From Micropterix aruncella (taxonomy: Eukaryota; Arthropoda; Insecta; Lepidoptera; Micropterigidae), in assembly GCA_944548615.1 (NCBI GenBank), contig OX155957.1, positions 870,275-934,274 of the forward strand: 64,000 nucleotides of DNA. The letters are read 5' to 3'. The notes under the pieces were generated by a model. It was not told where the DNA came from, ran no database searches, and saw only the letters and a program-made list of their open reading frames with translations. Numbering within the stretch: the stretch's first letter is position 1; each line of letters begins with the position of its first letter. This document shows positions 48,576 to 64,000 of this stretch, piece after piece. Position numbers and translations under genes: made by a program.

Positions 48576-49293
48576 ACCGCTCAGGAGTCTATGTTTCAAA
48601 TTTCAGGGCTTAGCCCGTGCCAAAAAAGTAACATTTTTAAACTTTATTCAAATTTAACATTTTTAAACCTGTTTTTAAAAAAATTTACTTTTCATAAATC
48701 AAGCCGATTACCTGACCACTGCGAGGTCTATGTTTCAAATTTCAAAACAATCGGTTTAGTAGTTTAATTTGTAGGTCTGTGAAGATAGTGATGTAGAATC
48801 CCGAAACTTTTATATTGATAGGATCGGATAGATGAGACATTATCCTAATTTCCCCACAACGAATAGGCATACGCTACATACATAGGTATCTCCTATCTTC
48901 GTACTTATCTAATGATGTGTTCTTTATCACATAGATATATCGGATTTTATCAACTGACCAATAAGCACGTCTTGATCAAAGATCCGGAGCTCATAAAGAA
49001 AATCACAATGAAAGACTTCGACCATTTCACAGATCACCAGATATTATTTGACGAAGAACTAGATCCACTGCTTTCGAAGAACTTGTTCTCCACAAAAGGT
49101 AATGCGTCAAATTAAGAAAAAATATATTTTATTATTTCTCGTTGGTCAATTTTTTCAGGTCAACGCTGGAAGATGATGAGGACATCTCTTAGTCCAGCGT
49201 TCACAAGCTCGAAATTGAAGAATATGTACGTATTGATAGTAGAATCCGGCCAGCATGTTACAAAGTATCTACTAGGAGAAATAAACAAGAAAA

Positions 49294-49363
49294 GCAAGTT
49301 ATAAAATAATAATTTCTTAAATTTAACTATTTTTTTATAATGTGCAGGTAATTTATATTTCAG
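49294..49363 (+). other. Gene D intron 3 with GC donor
   Basis: The exon ends AAAA|GCAAGT and the acceptor is TTTCAG|ATGAGG. Only the GC donor keeps the frame: the nearby GT at 49298 gives a 139-nt exon and runs into stops. The 135-nt exon equals that of gene E, and gene C's is 144 nt, a difference of three codons. Confidence 0.78.
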
Positions 49364-49853
49364 ATGAGGGTTCTCTGGAGATGGAAACAAAAGATTTAGT
49401 AACGCGCTACACATCAGAAGTAATCGCCTCTATAGCATTCGGTTTCAAAATCGACCCTTTCTACAATAGGGAGAAGGATTTCTACGCCATTGCGAAGAAA
49501 ACTACTGCAATTGATGGAGTCGCATTGATTAAATTTTTCTTATTTATTTTTGTGCCGAGATTGGTCAAAGTAAGATAAGTGAGATACTAAGATTATTTCT
49601 TTGCAGAATTAAAATCGATAATATTTATTTTAGATGCTCAAACTCAGCACATTTAGTAAAGAGACTTCCGATTTTTACCGCAGTTTGGTGATTGATACGA
49701 TCAAATACAGAGAAAAGGAAAATATCCACAGACCGGATATGATTCATTTACTGATGGAATTGAAGAAGGGAAAATTAAAATATGACACCCCCGCTGACGC
49801 AAAAGAAGTTTTATCCCATGAAATTACAACAAATGAAAGAGAAGCAAACCAAA

Positions 49854-50855
49854 GTAGGACTTATAACCGCAAAATACTAATTTCCGTGTTTGGAAGAAAC
49901 ACGGTAGAAACCACCAAAACCCAAAAGAATGCAAGTAAAAGGACACCACCTACTTTTAAAGAAAAAGAAGGAAACTAATTATATTAAAAAAAAGATACCC
50001 GAAAGAAATTTTGAAAAAAAGTTAACCTAAAAAAATCGTTCTCAGGGAGTGGGCTATATTGATCGGCACTGAATTTGGCCAACAGAAAACCCTTTTCCTC
50101 AGACACACAAAAGACTAAAGCACAAAAAGAAACACGAGAGTATGTAAAGTATTTGTGTTTAATCGCCCGCAGGCACTCTTTCTGCAATTCCCGCTTATCG
50201 GCGCGTCACATGTGTTCAGCCAAATAAAAGGTTAATTCCGGATATGAAGGCAAAATCCCTGACGTGGAGGCAAGTCCCGTCACATTTAGCGACGATTTCG
50301 TCACTTATTTAGCAGCAATTAAAATACGTATGTGTCAGAAGTTCATAGGTGCCGCAAGCAGATAAGTCACACACACTTCACATAACAAATTTTTACCGCC
50401 AGGCGGTCACTTTCCGGTTTCTCCCTTACGGCGGTCGCCAATTCTCACAGCCGAACCTATGCGTCTGTGTCCCAGCCATCTTGAATCGAAACAGCGGGAT
50501 TGCAAGGCGGAAATCGCCCATAACAGGTAGGGCTAGACCAGCACAACCGCGATTAATCGCAAGAATCGCTTAGGGCGATAAAAATTATGACTGCACAGCT
50601 CTATCTGTCAAAAATTTGACATTGACGAAATTTCGTAACATGGTTCTTTTAATTGTCATAATATGAGAGAAAATCATGAAAACAGCGAAAACCAACAGGA
50701 AACATGACTAAACACGGGGAAAACATGGAAAAACGGGTGCAGCGAACATAATCTGCACAAAGGCGCGAAAACAAGACAACAAAATAGGCAGTTTTTGTTA
50801 GACTTTTGCTAAAAAAAATATAGAAAATTCACTTAACTTTTATAAAATATTTCAG
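49854..50855 (+). other. Gene D intron 5, about 890 bp longer than in gene E
   Basis: The homologous intron of gene E is 110 bp (61438-61547). The additional sequence in D is GC-richer in the middle (50160-50580, CCGCCAGGCGGTCAC, ACGGCGGTCGCC) and shows no reading frame or clear inverted ends. It is an unidentified insertion that occurred after the D/E duplication, or was lost in E. Confidence 0.5.
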
Positions 50856-51276
50856 AATGGGACGATGATGACCTGACAGCTCAGGCAGTCATATTCATTA
50901 TAGCCGGTCAAGAGACAACTTCAATGCTCCTCAGTCTAATTATTCACGAGCTGGCTACCAACCCTGAGGTCCAAGAAAGGCTTCGACAAGAAGTCGACGA
51001 ACAGGCAACCGAAAACATCTCTTATGAGGCTATCCTGAGAATGCAATACTTGGATATGGTTATAAATGGTATGGTAGTTGAAAAGACTTATCCTAGATTG
51101 GTAATACATTATTATGATAAAATAAATGTTTCAGAGACTTTACGGAAGTGGCCACCAATAATATTGTTGACTAGAAAATGCACAAAAGACTACTAATTGG
51201 GTGAAGCACAGTCTGGCTATAGCGAAACATATAAGGTAAGAGTTGATTTTTTTAATGATCTTTTAAATATGTAGAT

Positions 51277-51515
51277 CAGAGGTTCTTAAACTGGGATCCG
51301 TGGCATGCGTACCGTAGACCAGCCAAATATTTTTCCTTCCGATGGGTAGTAATGGAAGTAGTAAGCGGCAAAAAAACGACAAATCTGGCACATAAAGCGC
51401 CAAGCAAATAGCACCGGGCCGCGTCCCGCTGTTTGCTCGTTAGTCGGCAATAGAGCGAGATAAGAGTTAGCGCTGTATACGTGCCCTATAGCAGAGTTTA
51501 CCAACACTAACGTTT
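51277..51515. repeat. Repeat shared by intron 7 of genes D and E
   Basis: Starts CAGAGGTTCTTAAACTGGG, a hAT-MITE-like end, and contains GATCTGGCACAT-AAGCGCC, GCTCGTT-GTCGG-AATAGAGCGAGATA. Matching sequence is in gene E intron 7 (62720-62870). A second shared block is GTGCCTCGCTGGAGCCACTCTC at 54129-54150 and its match at 63166-63187. The insertion predates the D/E duplication. Confidence 0.6.
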
Positions 51516-51519
51516 CTAA

Positions 51520-52170
51520 CAGCGGTTCTGTGCAACTTAGGCCATGTGACCTGTTCGTTATTCTGGATCGGCCCAACTCACGGTTGAACTCCCATTCGGT
51601 AGTCTCCTCGAAGTGGGACGAACCTGGAAAGGACGTTGTGAACCCTGTCACGGCTGTGTCATGGACAGGTGGATCGGATCCTCTGGAGGAAGACCTCGGG
51701 CGCTGCTGGTCGGTTTGCGCATAGTTTGGCGTTAGCCAATCGACTGCACTCCTGCGGTACACTGCCGGAGGGGGGGGGGGTCTGGAAACGGTCTTATACG
51801 TTTCCTAAACAGCGGGGGAAGTCGTCGACCTATTATCAAGTACACTCCACCCGATCCCGTGTAAAAGGCGAGCAAAGGGCGCCACGGTTCGCGATAAATT
51901 TGAACTGAATTACCGCTATCATCAGGTACAGGCCTCGCAAGCGACTTCGAATCCGCGACCAAACTGAAGGACGTAGAAATCCGGCCAAATATGGTAGTGA
52001 GGGCGTAAGATCGGCCCGCTGGTTTTACGGTAAGGCGTTGGACTCTCACGGGCTCGTCGGTAGAGCTAGACAGTGGACTGCCTTTTCCCGCCAAATCTTC
52101 ACGTTCACTCCATGAGAGATAGAACGACCTGATTTCGTTAACACTTCTTAAATCGATACTTTTACTCAAT
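51520..52170 (+). repeat. GC-rich dispersed repeat, copy 6, in gene D intron 7
   Basis: Follows the family order with more divergence than other copies: GGTCGGTTTGCGCATAG, a G-run at 51769-51780, GCGCCACGGTTCGCGATAAAT, CAAGCGACTTCGAATCC, TAAGGCGTTGGACTCTCACGGGC and GAGATAGAACGACC. Confidence 0.7.
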
Positions 52171-53487
52171 GAGTACTTTTTGGCAAGTATCGTATCGAAT
52201 AAATCTTATGAATGTTTTTTTTTGAACAGGCTTTATGGCTCATGTTTATGCCTGCCGGTTAAACAATAACAAGATGTTTTGCTTCATTCATTCACTATGG
52301 TACACAGAAATTAATTAATTTATTAATTATAAATTTAATATATAAATATATTAAATTTATTGGTTGAAAATGAGTTGAGGTTCATTCGCTTAACTCAACT
52401 CTCACCAGTGTTGCCAAATTAGCTTTTATTAGATTAGGCCACATTTTGACACTAATAACGATTTTTTATTTTCATTTAGCGACAAAAAAACTAGCGAGTT
52501 TTCTAGCGCCTTTTTGATGTGGTATTTCAATTATCATTTTACTTTTTTTTGGAGTCCACATTTCTTTACATTATATGAATTTACTGGATTTAACTCCAAA
52601 AACACACTTTTAAAACGCTTACTAATCAATCAACCGTTCTATTAAAAAAATGGGAAAACATGAAAGTGGTTTTTCCCAAATTGTACAAGTTTGCCCAAGA
52701 GTACTAATACCAGCAACATCGGTCCCCTCCTAACGTTTATTTTCAAAGGCAGGCAGTTGAATAACAAAAACACGAAACCGATTAGCGCCAAAACGGCTGT
52801 ATAAACTTCTATTTTTAACGTGATTGCTCAGAGGAAGAGTGGGATATTTAATAATGTTTAAATAAATAATTAATATACGTTGATTTGTCAATTTACATAT
52901 TTTTTTAATTATTTTATTGTTATAAGTATCTACCATTTGCTTGAACAATTCGTGTGCGCATTTATATAGTCCATGTCCACAAATCCACAATAATAAAACC
53001 AAACAATAAAAGTTCCTAAGAAAACTACCGATACTTTGGGGTATCGATACTTTTGAGTCGATACTTTTACGAGTACAATACTTTGTTTTCGATACTACTC
53101 ATGAGTATAGTATCGATACTTTCTATTCGATACCGTGTCCCTACATGCGATCCAGCACTCAAAAACATATTCGAGAGAATAACATTGATAGATTTTTTGA
53201 TATCTTATCGTTGACAGTGCTCAGCTTTAGCAAGATAAGCGATATAATTTCTAATGCTTTTTGTCAAGACCTATAGGGGTGAAGTAGGGTTCTCAACGCT
53301 CGTGTTTCTGAAAAATAAATAAGGAAACCAATTGGAAATTTAACAAGACCTAATAATAAAGTTAACAATTTCCCAGAAAAGTTGGGGTTCCAAACAGCTT
53401 TATAATTCTCAAAAATAGTGTTCAGCTAATATAACTACAATATAAGTATTACTCATAAATAATTGCTAATACTTCAGTTATATTATG
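52171..53487. other. Non-coding part of gene D intron 7
   Basis: AT-rich without a supported frame. Repeated ATCGATACTTTT-like words occur at 52145-52200 and 53025-53130 (GATACTTT-GAGTCGATACTTTTACGAG), flanking about 850 bp. They may be the ends of an unrecognised element. Confidence 0.4.
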
Positions 53488-53955
53488 CAGGTTGAGTTTT
53501 TAATTAGTGACATCTTTGAAGTGGGGGAATCAGTATAAGCAAAAAAGCAACTTTTGATAAAACAAATTGGGACAAACAAAACAAAATAATAATAAAATAC
53601 TTTTTTTTGGAAAAAGAAACAAAAATATGACAGATAAATAAAATTTAGACAGGCGTTGAGCGCGCTGCGAAATCTAGCAATAGGTCAAATATCGCGAATA
53701 AACAATTTTCGCTATATTTTACCAACCGCTAGATGACGCGCAACTCGCTCAACTCTAATTATACTATTTTTCAAAAAAATACATTTTTCAAATTTCAAAA
53801 AAAGAAATACTAAGATTTACTAAAAAGAATAACTAAGAAGACAATTACCAAGATTTTTTTAGTTTTTGTGCTTTTACATTTTTAAAAACAAAAGTTGCTT
53901 ATTGCTCGTATTGATTCACCCACCTCAAGGACGTCACTAATTAAAAACTCACCTG
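53488..53955. mobile_element. MITE with long TIRs, copy 2
   Basis: Left CAGGTTGAGTTTTTAATTAG and right CTAATTAAAAACTCACCTG are inverted, continuing through TGACATC, GTGGG-GAATCAGTA. The same family as 33411-33830 and 57530-57800. No target duplication is certain. Confidence 0.82.
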
Positions 53956-55352
53956 TATACTTCTATGTGGACAATATTAAAATTTGTTTTATTTCGCTTA
54001 TTTATAAACTAAAATATTTAAAAATACCTAAAAATAATACTTAGTCACGAAGGAGACATAAAAATAACAATGCCAGGGAAAAAATAGTTTGGGAAACACC
54101 CTTAAAGAGATGTGGGCAAATGAACTTGTGCCTCGCTGGAGCCACTCTCACTTATTCTGTCGATACATGGGCCAGTTTTTGGATCGGTTGCATTGCAGTC
54201 GGATTGTTCAATTCTCTCCAGAATACCATATCTCCAAAAACTTAGGCAATCAAAATCAAATAATTGTGTCTAAAATACCATGATAATTATTCCATAAACT
54301 TGCACAAATAAAATAAGAAGAAGAGACATCCCGACTGCCCCAAATAAACTTATTCCAATACTGCCTGTTGTTAATTCATTGTCGATATTCATAAAAACCG
54401 GTCGTGTTAAATTTATTGATTCGCAAAATTCTAACAGCGTTATCGCAAAAACCACCCCCACCCCCCACCCTCCCCCTCGTTATTAGGGAGGGATCCGTAA
54501 AATTTCTGAACTTCTGAAAGTAGTAGGTACATAAAAGTTTCAGAACTCCTGATTTATTAATTTTTTTAGTTAAAAAAAAACAGATCAAATCCGGTGAGGT
54601 GATATGGATTCCAATATTCAGCATACAGAACGATCCCACATATTGGCCTAATCCAGAAAAATTCAACCCGGACAGATTTTCTGAAGAAAACCAGAAAAAT
54701 ATCGTTCCTTACACGTTCATGCCGTTTGGAAATGGCCCCCGAATCTGCATTGGTAACATTATTAGAAATTGAATTATTTATATTAAATTGTCCCAATGAA
54801 GAAAGAACGTTGCAAGCGATTTTTTTTATGGAAAATCATTTTTTTCGACCAAACTGCTTGAATACGTGACATCTATAGCTAGGCAAAATATTAAATATAA
54901 AATTAACTGCTATTCGAAATATACTACCTGTTATATATAATGTCAACCATCATAATTTATAATTTTACTTTTGAATGAACAGGATATTGTAAGCGACATG
55001 ATAAGAATTGCATGTACCTTGGACGGATTCTTTTTTGTTGCAAGTGCCACAGTGCTACCGTGTTACAAAGATTCAATGCCTAGACAAAATATTGTAATCT
55101 CCATAAGTTGTCGTGTGTAATGTAGCTTGTAATAGTACGATTTTTAGGAAAGAAGTGTATTTTTAATACAAAATAAATGTCTTTTCAGGCTCTCGAATGG
55201 CACTCCTTGCGGTGAAGATAGTGATTCATAATTTAATGATGAAGTTCAGCTTCGAACCTTGCAGCAGAACTCACATACCATATAAATTAGCCACTGATTC
55301 TTTTGATCTAAAAAGCCAAAATGGTGTTTGGATCAAATATGTTCCTCGATAA

Positions 55353-56650
55353 TATACGTTTTTAAACAAATACTCTGTTTTTTTTATTAATTACGTATAG
55401 GCAGATTAGATGATATGCCGTAGTCAAGGGGTCGTAAAGGCTGTGTCGTCTCTCGTTGTTGCAACCAGTTCTGATCTTTGTAACGTACTCTGCTTCTTAA
55501 TTGACCCAGTCCAACCTGAGACATTTATATAGCTATACTCTCAGAAACGGTAGACAATTATAGCTCTATCTCAATGAGATAGAGCTATGCTCTATCGCTC
55601 TAACTTCAATCGAGATATAAGTTTCAAAACTTTTCACCACATGGAACCTAAGAACCTTAAGAAGTTCTCATCGCTGACGACTGAAATCATCAACGTTAAG
55701 CAGGACACAGTGAGTATTGAGTGAGCAGATAATTTTATTTTATTTTTGTTGATTGTTTATTTGCACCAATTACAATAAATTGAAATTGAAATTGAAAAAT
55801 ATTTATTTGCAGCTGTTGTTATAAAAAAACATATACAAAAAAACAAGAACACACAGATTAAAAATCAAAACTGTAAATGGACAAAGACTATGAAATAAAG
55901 CTACAAACGCTGCAAATTAGGGATATCCTCAGGATATCTCTTATCCTGGTTTTCAGGACACACCTATTAATTATTGGTACATATATGATTTTAAAATAAA
56001 ATAACCAAATCAAATAAATCCTAAAATAAAAAATCCAAATAATCATAATCAAATAAATACACAAATCGAAATAATCAAAATCAAAATATTTAACATCAAA
56101 TGATATTAAAAGAAAATAACGTAATTACATAAATTTAAAAATCTACATATAATAAATCAAAAATAATCAAAATCAAAATATTTAACATCAAATAATCACG
56201 TTACAAATTAATAAATAAACGAAGACAATTGTAATAATCCAATTAGCAAATAGTTATTTTAAAATAAAATCAAATTATGACATCTAAATATCTTCCTTTA
56301 ATAATAAACTTTTAAAGTGGTCCTTAAATACTGCAATTGATTTCGATCGCAAAGCCATTCCCAACCGATTCCATATATTATGTATATATGGAATATATTA
56401 TAATAATATATTCCATATATTATGTATATACCAAGCCTTATGTACCAAAATAAAATATAAATGAAATTAACGATCTTAAGAAAGGATCTTAAATAAGTAT
56501 ATGTACCTATTAGTTATATTTGCTCCACATATTTTAATAATATTTCCCTAAATTCAGACTTAAATTTAGACAATGATTTCGATCGCATTATCGAAACCAA
56601 CCAATTCCATGCAATCGACGAATGCTAGCAGAAACAACCTTGAAAGTTAG
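55353..56650 (-). mobile_element. LINE 3' ends (two) downstream of gene D
   Basis: On the minus strand 56375-56285 reads NRLGMALRSKSIAVFKDHF and LLLKEDI then stop, a typical LINE C-terminus, followed by an AT-rich 3' UTR ending in repeated AATTTC words at about 55780. A second, more diverged C-terminus (WNWLVS, RSKSLSKFKSEFREILL) lies at about 56620-56525. 55353-55780 is non-coding with a CTCTATCTCAATGAGATAGAG inverted repeat at about 55565-55585. Confidence 0.55.
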
Positions 56651-57529
56651 TGGATTTATGATTAGGTATAACCGCCCAACAAGCACAAAAGCCACATAAC
56701 AAGTGCCGAATACAGCTTTGCGCTAATTAAAAGTCATGTAAAGGCATTCAGATTAACTCTCCGCTATGTAAAGGTGTCATTTAAAGCAATTTGGCTGATA
56801 TTACTTTTAATCATATAATTTTGTCGTATAAAGGTTCACTCAGATTTAATGGCTTAGCGACATTACTCTATAAGTTCTTATTTAGCCATGTTATACATCG
56901 TTTTAGGTGTATAAACCTTTTAATCGAATAAGGGTGGTGTAATCGCTATAAAGCAGACGAATGTATAACCATTTTATAACTGACAGCTGTACAGTAGTCA
57001 AATGATAAACCTTTATAGAACAATCAATACAAAAGCTACTACATTACCCTTACTCCACCAAAGGCTGTTTTACCATTAGTTAAATAATGGCATATTTTAT
57101 GCTTATAAATAACTAATATAGTCAAAACAGTTTTAATATAACCGTTATAAAACCATTGGTCGAATGGAAGTAGCCGACAGAGCCTTTACATTTAAAAGTC
57201 ACTATTGTGTCTCTAAAAAGACACCCGCATTGTTGCGTAGGAAATGAACTTAGACACGTGAAAAAAACTTAATAGGAAAAAATCGGTTGTCTGTAAAGTC
57301 GGTTTACTGACGATAGTTGAACGTGACAACGTCATAAGAAAATACTGATGGAATGGTTGCATTTGAAGCAGTTTCATTTAAGATTCTGATATTGTTTATT
57401 ACAAACACCCAAAAATATATGCTTTTATACTCACCGATTTGACTACAACATGTAAATGTATTATTGTATAGCAGTATAATTGTATAATTGTTTATTGTTT
57501 AAAGTTATTGTTTTTTTTAATTTTAAAGT
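56651..57529. other. Intergenic sequence between genes D and E
   Basis: Many variants of TATAAAG-GTT / AACC-TTTATA in both orientations (for example 56829, 56904, 57005, 57140) suggest an internally repetitive, perhaps inverted, non-autonomous element. I could not define ends. No gene. Confidence 0.3.
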
Positions 57530-57800
57530 TTGAAATCTCAAACTGTTAAATAACGGTTTGAGAAGCGTTTGAGCACGCTGCGCCATCTAGCGTTAGGTAA
57601 TACGTCGTAAATAAACAATATCAGCGACATTTTACCAACCGCTAGATAGCGCATCGTAATGATAGCTTTTCATACTTTTTTATTTTTTTTTTAATAAAAG
57701 TTGCTTACTTCGTTGCACTTCTTTGTACCCACAAGAAAATTGTCCGTTCAGTAATAACATTCCGTATATCAAGGATGCATATAAAATTATGTCAAGAATT
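57530..57800. mobile_element. MITE related to 33411 and 53488, degraded
   Basis: Contains GCGCCATCTAGCGTTAGGTAAT, AATAAACAAT-TCAGCGACATTTTACCAACCGCTAGAT and AAAAGTTGCTTA, matching the interior of the two better copies. The terminal repeats are mostly lost. Confidence 0.6.
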
Positions 57801-58039
57801 TAAATCAATCGAGTGCTTTTCATTCGTACTATTTTAGACTGGGGTTAGTAAATAATTCTTGTCGCAACCGGTAGATGGCAAAATTTATATTGAATAATAA
57901 ATATAATAAATGGAACGCCTCAGAGCGAGGTAACGCCGCATGAGTCATGTTTTTTTCGTGCGTGCAGCAGGCTCCATCGATTTATAAGAAGACAGAAGAT
58001 GTCAGGTCAAAAACACACCCATACAAGTCAATGGGTAAC

Positions 58040-58610
58040 CATTGGATATTTATAATATTGTGACAGGTGACGAAACATGGGTGTACTGCTTTGAACCAGA
58101 AAGAAAAAGCTAATCGGCTGAATGGGTCTTTCCTTTTGAAGATTTGCCAACGAAAGTTAAGAAAAGTTGAAGAATTGCTAAGAAAATAGTTTCTTCTTTT
58201 TTCGGCAAATCAGTAGGTACATTACACAACAGTGTCGCTTGAAGACCAAAGTACAGGGACGGCAGATTGGCACGTCAAAACTTTCTTGCCCAGAGTCTTA
58301 GAAAAAGTTCTCGAAAAGGGTCTTCGTCTTCACGACGATAACGCTTCCGCACATTCCGCTAAGGTAACGGAAGCGTATTTGAAGGCTTCAAATGTAAAAC
58401 TGATGACGCAACCGCCATACAGCCCAGACCTCGCACCTTGCCACTTCTTTTTGTTTCCACTTAGACGCACACGTTTTAGGAGCCTTGAATCGGCGGTAAA
58501 TACGTTCGACGAAGCCATTGAAAAGGTTTCCAAGGAAGACTGGTCTAACTGCTATTTATAATGGTTCCAGCAAATGCAAAAATGTATAAATTGTGAGGAC
58601 ATTTATTATA
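58040..58610 (+). pseudogene. mariner (Tc1/mariner) transposase, 5'-truncated and broken
   Basis: 58068-58100 reads VTGDETWVYCFEPE, the first catalytic Asp region. Stops follow, and in the readable frame 58232-58561 are LHDDNASAHSAK, the second Asp, and PPYSPDLAPCHFFLFP. Counting 34 residues between them gives the D34D spacing, but the third catalytic residue is His instead of Asp (CHFF where the family has CDFF or SDYH). The frame ends YKVSKEDW-like then stop. Dead by truncation, frameshift, stops and catalytic loss. No terminal inverted repeat was found at the 5' side. Confidence 0.85.
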
Positions 58611-58908
58611 AAAAACAATAAATGTATCATAAGTATAATATCTGGTCTTAATTTTCAGAATCCAGAAACGTTCAGTATGACCTAAGTAGATTTGTACAAA
58701 TTAGAATACTTACATACGTTATTACTTCCTTTAAAATAATTACTTACTTTATATTTTATATTAAGTTATATTTATTGAAAACAGAACAATGTTTACATCG
58801 AATGACAAAACTTTGTTTTTAGTTACCTAGCCTGATTTGATTAGTTGAGAGTTTTAGAAATTTCGCGAAAATCAATTAACCTATTTAGAAGGTTCTGTAA
58901 AACGATAA

Positions 58909-59032
58909 AAAAACAGGTGTCGGAAAAAAACGACACCACAAAAACAGGTGTCGGAAAAAAACGTTAAAAACATAATAAAAATAGTTAGATCATCAACACC
59001 GCACATACTCGTTTTCCGCACCTACTCGTTTT
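58909..59032 (+). promoter_or_regulatory. Tandem duplications in the proximal promoter of gene E
   Basis: A 24-bp direct repeat (AAAAACAGGTGTCGGAAAAA-type; 58909-58932 and 58940-58963) and a head-to-tail 17-bp repeat (CCGCAC[A/C]TACTCGTTTT; 58999-59015 and 59016-59032) lie 95-220 bp before the ATG. The gene D flank has neither duplication. Confidence 0.8.
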
Positions 59033-59127
59033 CAACACCGCAGAACAGGTTTTTCTGAGTGTTGCTGCTTGGAATGGTATAGTTAGTGTAAGATTCTCGA
59101 CGACAACGTTCATCTATCTACAAAATA
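59033..59127 (+). promoter_or_regulatory. 5' UTR and core region of gene E
   Basis: CTGAGTGTTGCTGCTT at 59055-59070 aligns with TCAGTGTTGCTCGGC in gene D. GTGTAAGATTCTCGACGAC and CTACAAAATAATGG follow. Transcription start not proven. Confidence 0.45.
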
Positions 59128-63595
<4,468 letters not shown>

Positions 63596-64000
63596 GTAAT
63601 ATTGTTGGAAATTGAATTATTTATAGTAAATCGTTCCTATGGCGCCAGAATATTGCAAACGACATTTTTCTATGAAATTCACATTTTTTACACGATTTCC
63701 CAACAAAAAAGGATTGAAATGTATTTAGGGTCCATCTGTGTATGTTTTCCGTTTCTTTATTCCACCATAACTTCTAAACTCTCGAACCAATTTAGAAGTA
63801 TGGGATATTTTTAGAACCGTTATGTCATCCCAAATGTCATAGGGTATCTTAACTGACAAAATATCAATAAAATAGTTGTCTTAATGTCCAAATCTCCAAA
63901 TGTCAACAAATTAACATAAATGAATCGTGTTTAGTGTCAGACGAAAGGTCTGATTGAGTACAATCCAAAAAAATATATTTATCTATATAGATAAATACAT
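63596..64000 (+). other. Gene E intron 8, start
   Basis: Begins at donor G|GTAATATT. AAT-GTTGGAAATTGAATTATTTAT is shared with gene D intron 8 (54753-54783). A 70-codon frame at 63602-63814 is intronic and not called. The last exon is expected just beyond the edge. Confidence 0.6.

Larger units (their letters stand above)
39957..55352 (+). pseudogene. P450 gene D (CYP9-like), nine exons, one nonsense codon
   Basis: Exons: 39957-40162, 48935-49098, 49159-49293, 49364-49569, 49634-49853, 50856-51068, 51135-51235, 54584-54752, 55189-55352; 1578 nt, 526 codons with stop, in frame throughout if intron 3 uses a GC donor. Features: anchor, hinge [36 protein letters not shown]-helix AGQETTS, K-helix ETLRKWPP, haem loop [11 protein letters not shown] (Cys about 470). 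Exon 7 has TAA at 51194-51196 where gene E has CAA in the same context, so one C-to-T change ends the protein at residue 401, before the haem cysteine. No other lesion is seen, so the loss is recent or could be an allele or sequencing error. PERF reads PDRF. Intron 1 (8.8 kb) carries two LINEs. The intended product is an ER monooxygenase. Confidence 0.9.

Noticed and set aside
49294..49300. Use of the GT at 49298 (and 60821) as the normal donor of intron 3
   Set aside because: It shifts the frame in both genes and produces stops in exon 4. Exon lengths would then not agree with gene C modulo three.
63602..63814. Open frame after exon 8 of gene E
   Set aside because: It starts inside the intron after the donor and does not resemble the last exon of genes C or D.

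Overview
This window looks like a piece of a lepidopteran (moth or butterfly) nuclear genome. It is AT-rich, its introns follow GT-AG or GC-AG rules, and it is full of insect-type transposable elements: hAT, mariner, Helitron, Penelope-like, CR1/Jockey-type and R1-type LINEs, MITEs and very long (TA)n tracts. Its only host genes are members of a cytochrome P450 cluster of the CYP9 type, recognised by the [21 protein letters not shown] and FGxGPRxCIG segments and by a shared nine-exon structure. I reconstructed the exons by hand from splice sites, reading phase and comparison between the copies.

Layout. The minus-strand P450s are gene A (exon 1 only, 4924-5129), gene B (exons 1-3 only, broken; 8182-11685) and gene C (all nine exons, uninterrupted 540-codon reading frame, 23515-34480). 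After a 5.5 kb head-to-head spacer holding (TA)n tracts and a rearranged Penelope-like element come the plus-strand genes D (39957-55352; nine exons, but a single TAA in exon 7 before the haem-binding cysteine) and E (59128 to beyond the window; exons 1-8 intact, last exon outside). A, D and E form one subgroup with related first exons and 5' flanks; B and C form a second subgroup. The locus is a tandem, inverted gene family in different states of decay.

The rest is repeats. 1-898 holds the 5' end and Rep-domain fragment of a Helitron. 1538-4331 is a hAT element with visible terminal inverted repeats and 8-bp target duplications. 12.3-23.2 kb is a graveyard of LINE fragments and a GC-rich repeat present in six copies in the window. 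The introns of C, D and E have absorbed further LINEs (one with an intact 987-codon EN-RT reading frame, 41421-44384), MITEs and Helitrons.

The most notable points are: GC-AG introns required at the same position of D and E; loss of the I-helix acidic residue in E; the single nonsense codon in D; twin perfect hairpins with one AGAA loop at 24861-24949 that look like a template-switch product; a palindromic foldback repeat in gene B; the rearranged Penelope-like element between C and D; and tandem duplications in the proximal promoter of E. I saw no CRISPR array, bacterial operon or clearly new gene system, and no tRNA or rRNA gene.
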